Below, piece after piece: positions 55,601-64,000 of a stretch of DNA of 64,000 bases. This DNA comes from Deinandra increscens subsp. villosa (taxonomy: Eukaryota > Streptophyta > Magnoliopsida > Asterales > Asteraceae). The notes beneath the pieces were generated by a model that saw only the letters and a list, made by a program, of their open reading frames with translations, made no database searches and had not been told where the DNA came from. The DNA lies in contig JBCNJP010000025.1 of the NCBI GenBank assembly GCA_039602395.1, positions 40,165,355-40,229,354 on the forward strand, in the 5' to 3' direction. A program made the translations under genes and the position numbers. Position 1 is the first letter of the stretch. Every line of letters starts with the position of its first letter.

Positions 55601-55937
55601 GAACAGGGCATATGGCAAAGGATTGTCCACTACCTGCTGATTCACCCTAAAGGTTTCATAAGAAATCAGTTTTGGTAAACCTGCCAAACCAATGTTCTTT
55701 AATGAACAAGGCAGAGTTTTTGATGAAGTTGAGCCTATATGTTTCTTAAAACAAAAACGTTTTGTTCCAATTTTTCAAAAGACTCAACATGTAGGTTCAT
55801 CATCACAGACACCTGTGATGATTTCATCAAAGACTGAATTATCAAAATCCCAATAATGGAAACCTAAGGTGGTTTCTAAGCAAAATCAGGACACTGGTCG
55901 ACCAGAAGCGATCCGCTTTGGGTCATTTATGAATTAA
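52676..55937 (+). pseudogene. gag: Decayed Gag of gag-only element 2
   Basis: The ATG at 52676 (MSEFHAFSAMQSAM) is followed by TAG at codon 15. Homology to element 1 runs the whole length: LEDYQNWKQRFSAYISTND, TMALPTELLH, ALVSRFSHLISELKVV, a degraded first knuckle (CYKCSRLGHFAKEC), a coiled coil, LIAKEKEFAEA, SQVFTSFLAND, a Lys-rich tail, second knuckle CYICRRTGHMAKDC and the end FGSFMN. I count about a dozen in-frame stops and at least two or three indels, one in an A-run near 53250. At least four stops fall where element 1 has Gln, consistent with C-to-T change of CAA/CAG. Confidence 0.88.
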
Positions 55938-57627
55938 TCAGTTTGACCAGTGTGCAGGTACTTCTAGAAGACCTATCGACGATTGCAAAGTTGTTGATGG
56001 AGAAGTATTCTGCTTAACTTAAATTTTATGATCTTAAATTTTCTTAAACTGCTCCATATCCGTGTTGACTTGATCAATTTTCTTTGCTTACAAATTTTTC
56101 TCAAAAAGCCAAAAATAGAGTCTTGTTTTTGTAAAATGAAATTCCAAACATAGTGTTTTCCTTTTGGGGGAGAATTGTAAGTAAGGGGAGTCATTGAGAA
56201 AAAGCATGTTATGGGGAGAAGGTGAATACATGCCAAATATATAAGGAAGGTGAATACATTCAAAATATAAAATGTTGAGAAATTGATCATTGGGAAATGA
56301 TGGTGCTTTGGCTTTACGTATCTGTCTCATGGATTGAGTAGATAAACAGGCCATAAGATCATTGCTTAATGTGCTTTGTAGACTCGACAAATTAGAAAGT
56401 ATTCAGATGTGATATACATTAATTACTAATGCTTGACCAAGTGGACAACATCTTGATGCTTATTTCATGACACAAAAAGAAAAATAAGTGTGAAAATAGT
56501 AATGAGAAGTCACTGTGTACACATGCGTTCTTTTTGCAAAGATTTAAACTTCTTTGATTTTCTTTATTTTGTCAAATGATCAGACTTTCTCTGCGTATCG
56601 AAAGATCGACCTGATCGTTGTTCGTTTGACATTCTGCTATATTTTCTTTGGTGTTTCGTATAACTCATCGGACTTTCTTTGCGTGTACGGGAGTACCGAC
56701 CTGATTGTTGTTGAGTTATACAACTTCAACTTGTTCTATTTCTCTTATTTTGTTAAATCTGAGGCTTTATCTGCGTATCGAAAGATCGACCTTAAGGTAG
56801 ACGATTTAACGTTCTTATTTCTTTTTGCATGGAACACAGTTGACTATATCATGAAAAACATTATGCATTGTGAACAATCACAAGTGTTATCACACAAAAG
56901 GAAAAAGAAAGAAAAACAGGAAAATGTCTGAATATGTCAGATAGTAGGGGGTACACTGGTCAAAGTAAAATTAATCAATACTTTAACATATTCAGATGTT
57001 ATGAGTATGATTCTTTCTGAGTTTAAGATGGACAAATTATGCCAGCAATCAGCATGACTTGTGAGCTTCAATTAATTGAAATTGAAGTGTAGTTCAGTGC
57101 GTTATGACCAATATGATCCCATATAGTGATCTTTCTCATATAAAAAATAGTGTTTGATTCTGTATTGTGATTTTATTTCATTTCAGAAAAGAACAAAAAG
57201 ATTTTCGGTGTGTTTTAGTATAAACTTTTGAAAACTCAAAAAGTTTTTAGGTTTATTTTGAAATAAACTTTCTAAAAGTCAAAAATATTTTATTTCTGCT
57301 TTATTTTAGATCAGATGAACACGTGATACAAATTCAAATTTCAAAATCATATCTTGTAGTCTCAAAGAGACGTTTTGCGCCAAGATTATTTAAATGTTGA
57401 TGAAGGATTGCTAAAAGTGCGCAATATATCATCACTTCAAGTCTTCTAAAGTTGTTGATAAAGACCAGAGTTATACGAGATGTCATCAAATATTCAAGAG
57501 CAAGCTACGATCGAGTTAAGGAGGAGTTTGTTCGAAGATTCATTTCATCGGACGAACAGATTCTACACTTGAGGGGAAGCTTGATTGAAGATAAAGATAT
57601 GATGATGTTGAAGAGATACTGCACACG
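55938..57627 (+). other. 3' non-coding region of gag-only element 2 with three hairpins
   Basis: Hairpins at 56597-56606, 56685-56696 and 56777-56786 match those of element 1 in order, spacing and loop. A 125-codon frame (56554-56931) crosses them. No pol. Confidence 0.75.
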
Positions 57628-57640
57628 ACGAGGGGGAGTT
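57628..57640 (+). other. Polypurine tract of gag-only element 2
   Basis: ACGAGGGGGAGTT immediately before TGTTGATAC. Confidence 0.9.
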
Positions 57641-57989
57641 TGTTGATACATGTTATGTGGGTTGTGTGAAGTATCAAGCATTGTACAAGTTCAAGTCAAA
57701 GTTTTACTGGCCGAACTTGGTCTGAACCTGAGGTTCCGACTGGCCGAACCTGGAGTTCGGACGAGGATCGACCAACTGCTATAAATAGGAGTTTGGACAT
57801 TGTATTTGGTAGTTCTGAGCGTGTGAGATTTATGTTAAGTGTGTGTTTCTGAGTGTGTTTCTCTAAGTCTGTTTCTAAGTGTTTACTGATTGTAATTGTT
57901 CTTCATTGATCAATAAAACAATCGGTTAATTACGTTTCCATGTCCGAATAGCTAGATCGAGTAGATGATCCGATGCTCACGCATTCTCA
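57641..57989 (+). repeat. 3' LTR of gag-only element 2 (349 bp)
   Basis: Same length as the 5' LTR; most differences are transitions. Followed by the TSD TATTT. Confidence 0.95.
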
Positions 57990-58832
57990 TATTTTTACCC
58001 TAAAAATGATAAAAATAAATGGCATTAATCTGAAAATGTCATTTAGCCAATACACAAAGACAAAATACAATGCAAATTGTAGATGACCAACATAAAACGC
58101 CGCAAACATAATTTGAAAAAAAAAATTAAAGCAAATTTGGATTAAAATAAATCTCACATTTCAAGCACAACTTGTGGGATAAGGATTTAGCCCAAGTATG
58201 ATGGTACTATGTTCATCCTTCACTGAATTTGAAGCCAAGATGCATGATTTCTAGAACTATTTCACCATAGATATAGTTGGGTCCTGCTTATTAACAAACA
58301 AAGATGATCAGATGGAAACCAAACACTACAAAAACATGTACCAAACTCAACTGAATACCTATATGCTAAACAATGAAACATAACAATTTGCTATCAACCA
58401 AATTTATTGCATAAAAACAATGACTTCAAATCGTTTAGGACCTTGCACTTATTGATGCCATAAAAAAGGTGAAAGTTAATGATGATATAAAAACCCAGGT
58501 AGACAATATACATAATAATAAGAGTAATAAATAAGCACTAAACCACCAAGTGCTAAATTCATCTACACCCTTGATCACAAACTTAGTTTTGCTTGTGTAA
58601 CAGTTAAAGCCTAACAACAAACACTACATGAAAGCATGAAACTTTATATTTAACTCCCTTAAAGCCTAACAACAACGAACTTTTTAGGAGTAAAAGTCTA
58701 GACAGCATCAATTTAGTGACACTTAATTTCGCTCCAGCAACCAAGAACACAACTTCATATATAAGTTAACTAATGAAGAATTTGATTTATGCAAATTAGC
58801 AAATAATTTCAGACCCATTTATTAAAAGTCTT
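57990..58832. other. AT-rich unassigned sequence
   Basis: Apart from the TSD TATTT at its start I see no ORF, repeat or element. It continues the host sequence from 51868. Confidence 0.5.
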
Positions 58833-59018
58833 TTTTTTAAAGGGTTTCCCCCGTGATAAATTAATAATAAAGAAAAAGGTACAGGAACTGCAAAGCAGGA
58901 ACCAAGCCACCAGCGGCAAGCAATCAAAGACACAGGGACACACCCCCCGGCCAACAGCCAAAAACCACCAAAACAAGTACAACAAACAAAACAAACTATT
59001 AGCCCCCATTGTCATACA
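58833..59018 (-). mobile_element. 5'-truncated L1-type LINE tail (186 bp)
   Basis: An exact 12-bp TSD ATTAAAAGTCTT lies at 58821-58832 and 59019-59030. The minus strand ends TTTATCACGGGGGAAACCC then CTTT and A-run, like plant L1 3' ends, preceded by a GT-rich 3' untranslated stretch. No coding part is retained. A SINE is possible but no tRNA-type promoter is seen. Confidence 0.82.
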
Positions 59019-59030
59019 ATTAAAAGTCTT

Positions 59031-61248
59031 GTCCAATTTTTATTTGAACACTTAAATCTTTAAAGGATTAAAAACAAACATAGGATCTGCTAGAAAAACA
59101 AAACACATCTACAAATAAAAGAAGCAAAGAGATTAAAAAACAAAGCACTCCAAAAAAGATTTTAAAAAATTACAATTTTAAGAAGCAACAACTGTGACCG
59201 AAATAAAAGCATGTATCATGGTTCAAAGCCATTCCAGAAAGCAAAAATAAGAAAAGTTGATGATCAAATCGCATTAGTTTCATATTAGAACAAAAAAATC
59301 ATCTATCAATTTTAAAATAACGCATAAGCTGGAGTAGTTAGAGATGAAAAAGGCCAATGAGAGCCTCAAACATAATAATAGTTTTGAAAAGCAATCCAAT
59401 CAACCATAACAAACACCAATAAGAAATACAGAACATAAACCTAACATTGAAAGGATTAACAAAGAAGAACTCTAACCTTTAAAACTCAAAGAAAGCTACA
59501 GCAAAGACAAAAAAACTCAAATTATACTTGCACATGAAAAAATCAAATGAACGCCAAAAATGATAATTGACAATCGAAAAAAAATAAATCAGACTTATGA
59601 TTCCATTATAGATGCATCACAAATAAAACATCCATACAAAATGTAGTCAAGATGATATCAAATCAATACATATAGATTAGCAAACGATGTCTAAATAACA
59701 TCAGAGAGTCCAACCCTTCCCAAGTTCCATTTTCACGTCTCCTCTTACCTATCTTTATAATTTCATCCCATGCCTAGCCTAAATCAAATGCATACAATCC
59801 CAAACAAAGATACTGCTTTGTGGGAGTAATTTATAAATTTACCAAACCTACACTCCGAATATACAATAAATTAAATAAAGTCTATAATTCAAACAAACCA
59901 AATAGAATGTGTGTATGAGTGAGAGAATGGTGTGATACCATGGTGAGAGTAAGCAGCAAAAGGGCGTTTGGTTCACGCGTTGGAGCCCTGCAAACATCAT
60001 ATCATGTACAACTCATGTTGTGCTTCAAGTGGTATTACAATATGGTTCAAACATGTACATTATGCTTCAAGAATTGTACTTATTTACAACTTACAACTAA
60101 GAGAGTTTAGTGGAGCAGAATGCCTAGAGAAGCATGCAAGATGTGAAATTTGAAACCAACTGTTAGAACATCTTAATTGTTTAGTTGTTGCTTCTTTAAG
60201 AAAAATGATATTTGAAGAAAAAAATCTAGAATCCAAATATATTGTTGCCTCTACCACAGTACCACAACTAGATTTAATAGCATATCATGAATTTTACATC
60301 TTGGAAGCTATATAAACTACAATATAATTTTTCAGGAAAACAATAGTTCAAAAAACAGAACCTATAAGGTTGTACACTCAACTGGTATGGAAATTGACAA
60401 TCTTAAGTCCCTAACATGGCATGGTTTAAATTACTTGTTGTGTTAACAATATAAACAACAATGGGTCTCTTATCTTCTAGTTTGATATAGATAAATGTAT
60501 TACTACATCTGTATATATAGATTGAATTTACAGAAGCTGGGTTATTAAACTGACACTAATAAAAGGAAGTTAATATGCTATTCACTAGATCAGATTTGGC
60601 ATTAAATGTTTTTTTAAGGAAAAGAAAAGTTTTATGAACTTGGTGAATCTTTTATAAATCACAAAGCTGAGCAGCGGAAGGCAGAGAAGGCATAAACTCT
60701 AACCCTTGTGTTAGCCTGAAAATCTGCAAAAGAAAGTACGAATGAGAAGGCTATATATTTAACTACATGATAAGCTCATGTATTGAACATGTAGTGGGGA
60801 GAGGTGACTTTTGTTATAAACTTATATGAGAGTGAATTAGTGGAATACAATGATCATGAACGCTTGTCTTTCTTGGTTGCAAACCCACACATAACTGAGC
60901 ATAAATCATTTATAACTTCTTGAGCTCAAAGAAAACACATTTGCAACTTTATAAAGTACAGGTTATAAACACAACATACTTATAAATCGAACAAACCATT
61001 GACCATGAAAACTCACAATCATGTCAGCAGTAGAGTGCATTTGAACAAAATAAAAGGCCATTTATTTCCCAAAAGCAGAATAACAACAACAAAGAAGTGA
61101 AGAACTCCTAGTTCTAACAGAAGTACCGATCCGCTAAGTTTAAAAACAACCATATATATTTGACCCAATTTCATAAGAACAATGAAAAATGAAAGACACA
61201 AAGCATGAGCGATGCAAGCGAACTTGTATAAGTAATTAAATCAAATGT
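59031..61248. other. AT-rich unassigned sequence
   Basis: No convincing ORF or element. A GGGCGTTTGGTTCACG at 59955-59970 resembles a PIF/Harbinger-type terminal repeat but lacks a partner. Short ORFs at 59919-60153 are not supported by anything. Confidence 0.45.
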
Positions 61249-61258
61249 TTTAATGATA

Positions 61259-61748
61259 CAACAACAACAACATACCTAGTAAAATCTCACCCGAAGGGTA
61301 GGGTCTGGGGAGGGTGAGAAGAGGACAGACCTTACCTTTATCCTAAAGGATAAAGAGGCTGCACCCAAAGAGACCCCCGGCTCAAAAGCACCCCAACAAA
61401 ACAACTAGTCATGCATAAGCGATACATAGAACATATATGATACAATGGACTACACAAAAGTAGATACCACAGTAGGACACGGAAAAGACAACATGCAAAG
61501 CTGAAAAGGCAGAAGGGAACACGAAAGAGTAGAACACCACACATCAAACTCTAAATAACGACGAGAGTGCTGAAGACATAGATATAAGATAATAATGATA
61601 TATGAAAACACACAAACCTAAAAATCCCTAACCTTTATCCTACTCCTCCATACTCTCCTATCATTGATCATGTCCTCGGATAGGTGCAAGTCTAGCAAAT
61701 CATGTCTAATCTGTTCATCACACGTCAGTTTAGGTCTACCTCTATTCC
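61259..61748 (-). mobile_element. 5'-truncated RTE-type LINE 3' end (490 bp)
   Basis: Exact 10-bp TSD TTTAATGATA at 61249-61258 and 61749-61758. The minus strand starts inside the ORF2 C-terminus: RNRGRPKLTCDEQIRHDLL then LHLSEDMINDRRVWRSRI, the conserved GRPK...D..W motif after non-LTR reverse transcriptases. A roughly 350-bp 3' region follows (AGGGTAGGGTCTGGGG on plus), ending in TTG repeats (plus ACAACAACAAC at 61259). A TTG-type tail rather than poly-A is characteristic of RTE-clade elements. Confidence 0.9.
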
Positions 61749-61758
61749 TTTAATGATA

Positions 61759-63371
61759 GAAACATACAAATTTGGAAACAGTACAACTACACACAGATAG
61801 ATTAGTGTATAAGGTAATTCCAAATATGAAGATGTTAGTACACGACACATTGGCCAGCACATGCACGAAAGAAAATTTAAACCTCGGATAAATTCACAAA
61901 GGAAAATCAAAACTTAGCTAAAAAAATCTAACTCACAAAATGCAGAGTCAATGCTCTTAGAACTACCTAATATAAAAAATAAAAACACATCAATTACAAA
62001 CTCTCTAATAATAAATTTTAAAGTAAACTAGTGTAAAACATTTTGATCTCAAACATCAGGTTATCTATCGGCAAACCATGGATGAATAGTGAGACCAAAC
62101 ATAGAATAACAAAAAAACAATAAATACACAATATCTAACAAAATAAACCGTAAAAAAAACTCACTATTAGGAAGATACCATAACCCAAACCTGCAAAAAC
62201 ACAACAGCAAAAAAATATTAAAATAACATACACCAACAACATACAACAAATATATACAAATGACATTACTTAGAAATTATGAGCACGTTTATAAGATGCA
62301 TACAAAAGATAAAAAGGAAGAACTTTATACTCACCTGCAAAACAGAAAAAAAATATACTCACTGCAATAACAACTGAATCAAAATAAACTGAATCAAAAT
62401 AATTTAAATAAAATGTAATATATAACGATTATTATATAGAAGAGGGAATAAGACTCACCTAGGCACCAAAGACTAAAAGGGAGGACTTTATACTCATGTG
62501 CAAAATAGAAAAAAATATATACTCACTGCAATAACAACTGAATCAAAATATGTCAAATAAATGTCCACCCCAAAATCCATATGAAGAGGCATTAAAACAA
62601 ACAAATGACGTGCATTACATCAATTACCATGAAAGACAATAGGCCAGAAACTAAGCAAATAAGAAATCAGAAGAAAGACAATAGGCCAGAAATTAAACCC
62701 TCTAGAAATGAAATCTTTGGGAGAACATAACAAAACGAAAGCCATATTAATTATGATCGGAGCAACAAAAGAAGATTATGCCGAATAATTCTTGAGTCAA
62801 TTCTAAACTATATATGTACATTGTTAGGGTTTTCGCAGCACAGGTCGACCACATATAATGAAATCGTACTTTCAATCACTCCGTAGGTATACAAATATCA
62901 AACGATCAGGAAAATTACAAAATTACCTAAGATGAATGCTTCTCAAGGAAACATCAAATACAAATTAATAAGCACATTGAATATCAAACCAACAGATGTG
63001 AAAAAGGATAAATAAATTGACAGCTTCAAACTATGCAACCCACGAAGAATATGAAAATCACAAAACCCAGAACCAAAGATTGTACAACGGAAGTTTAAAT
63101 TTAATCTACAAACAGAGAAAGACAACTAACGGCTGAGAAAATTACGATCGTACTCACCAAACATTCACTGAAACAACACGAATTGCTGTGAATCACTGAA
63201 TAAGTGAATGCTACCAACCTACAACTAAAACAACACAAAACACTGTTTTCAAAACCCTAATTTACAAACTACGGAATTAGTAATCGGAAAGCAAGAGTAA
63301 CAAATTAGGTTTGCCAATTAAAAAATAAACCCTAGATGCTAAAGTAGTAAATCGATTCCAATCATCGCTAC
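61759..63371. other. AT-rich unassigned sequence with a partial duplication
   Basis: No ORF of note. A ~75-bp block (62311-62385) recurs 163 bp later (62475-62550), and AAAGACAATAGGCCAGAAA occurs twice near 62634 and 62676. Plus-strand TACTCACCTGCAAAAC would be a minus-strand splice-site-like GTTTTGCAGGTGAGTA. Confidence 0.45.
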
Positions 63372-63593
63372 CTGATGCTTCCGGTTGAGCTGGCGGTCGA
63401 CGTCGGTGGAGGTAGCGATGCGGTGGCAGTGGTGCCGTTACCGTTGCCGTATACGTGCGTTTCATTAAACTTGAGCGTTTGGCGATTTTGAGTGATACGC
63501 CACCGATCGGGATGTTACGGAGGGTGCCGCCACCATCAACTTAAGACCTTATAAATCGATATCACTAGACCACCGGATGTACTCCATTGCGAC
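63372..63593 (-). other. Exon-like GC-richer block, unidentified
   Basis: A 222-bp block bounded on minus by a good acceptor (GTTTTGCAG|GTCGCAATGG) and donor (GCATCAG|GTAGCG), clearly richer in GC than its surroundings. Frames inside are short and overlapping: one reads GGTLRNIPIGGVSLKIAKRS onward into a basic, Pro-rich stretch and is open to the donor, but a stop precedes it. Could be a 5'-untranslated or partly coding exon of a host gene. Protein not recognised. Confidence 0.35.
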
Positions 63594-64000
63594 CTGCAAA
63601 ACCAAAAGTTTAAACCCAAATCGGTAGAGAATTCTCATACGAAAATTTGTGTTGGAACAAATAAAACCGAGCAACTGATTTACTATTGGAAGCTTGGAAT
63701 CAAGACCCCTAAGAAACGACCTGATTGTCCAGAGCACCGATGAAAACACAATGTATACAATAAATCAGACGTGAAAAGATAAGGCAGAACATACGGCTAC
63801 AGTGGTGAAGAAACTCTTTGACGTCCTTGTGGAGCTGTAGCTCGTCCTTATCAGTGTGTGTTGTTTTTCACACACACCTTTTAAGCGAAAGCAGTTGAGC
63901 TTGAGCTACTCGACACAACAAAGAGGGAGAACAACCACACGCATCAGCATATTGTACCCAGTGCTTCCTCTCTTGTACATTGTGCTTAGAGGTTGTAAGT
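63594..64000. other. Unassigned right edge
   Basis: Nothing definite. The last 200 bp include an inverted GTGTGTGTT/ACACACAC pair near 63857-63886. Confidence 0.4.

Larger units (their letters stand above)
51874..57989 (+). mobile_element. Gag-only Copia-type element 2 (TR-GAG type), 6116 bp
   Basis: 349-bp LTRs with about 20 differences by eye (near 6 percent), exact TSD TATTT (51869-51873, 57990-57994), iMet-like PBS, PPT, leader word array, decayed gag and a 3' region like that of element 1. No pol. It is older than element 1 by LTR divergence. Gag and 3' region are homologous to element 1, but LTR and leader sequences are not visibly related. Confidence 0.93.

Noticed and set aside
52676..55937. 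Gln-codon stops as a sign of an altered genetic code
   Set aside because: Neighbouring elements use CAA/CAG for Gln and normal stops, and the same region also carries frameshifts; methyl-cytosine deamination explains it.
59955..59970. GGGCGTTTGGTTCACG as a PIF/Harbinger MITE end
   Set aside because: No inverted partner or TAA/TTA target duplication found within about 1 kb.
63277..63465. Basic Pro-rich 62-codon ORF (minus) as a gene
   Set aside because: It crosses a good splice donor, has no family likeness and half of it would be intron; kept only as part of an exon-like block.

Overview
This window is a flowering-plant (angiosperm) nuclear region made almost entirely of transposable elements. 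The evidence is Ty3/Gypsy elements of the Tat, Athila-like and Tekay/chromovirus types, Ty1/Copia elements, 5-bp target-site duplications (TSDs), tRNA-iMet and tRNA-Asp primer-binding sites (PBS), and 5'-truncated LINEs. Style and repeat content would fit an asterid such as an Asteraceae species, but that is a guess. I found no intact host protein gene, no tRNA or rRNA gene and nothing bacterial.

Layout. 1-1678: edge of a minus-strand Gypsy-type LTR sitting inside the 5' LTR of the next element. 1679-10364: a Tat-lineage Gypsy element with gag-protease open and pol broken by stops, a 514-bp tandem duplication and a 23-bp duplication. 10365-14082 plus 36862-about 39500: an old Ty1/Copia element cut open by about 22.8 kb of nested DNA; its pre-integrase segment is inverted in place. 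14083-17688: an Athila-like non-autonomous element with one capsid-less gag-like ORF. 17689-17861 plus 36622-36786: an unclassified minus-strand LTR. It is split by 17862-36621, a Tekay-type chromovirus (TSD ATATA) with a 1375-codon polyprotein that has lost its 3' end. That chromovirus is itself split in its leader by 20478-30250, a minus-strand non-coding LTR element (LARD-like, TSD TGGAT) with 2.65-kb LTRs. About 39515-42150: minus-strand RE-type Copia remnant. 42151-64000: AT-rich host sequence carrying two gag-only Copia-type elements (43263-49695 on minus; 51874-57989 on plus, TSD TATTT), an L1-like tail (58833-59018) and an RTE-type LINE end (61259-61748), both with TSDs. A few exon-like host stretches remain.

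Most notable pattern. Several unrelated elements each carry their own short palindromic word. In four of them it sits 17-37 bp upstream of the LTR TATA box. In the two gag-only elements the same word is also arrayed in the 5' leader about 220 nt after the PBS, and the LARD-like element has a 25-bp repeat array at the same distance. The words differ even between the two gag-only elements, whose Gag proteins are clearly homologous. The placement suggests an element-specific cis-recognition module for transcription, packaging or silencing control. The function is inference. The two gag-only elements also share three roughly 90-nt-spaced hairpins with GNRA-type loops in the 3' non-coding region.
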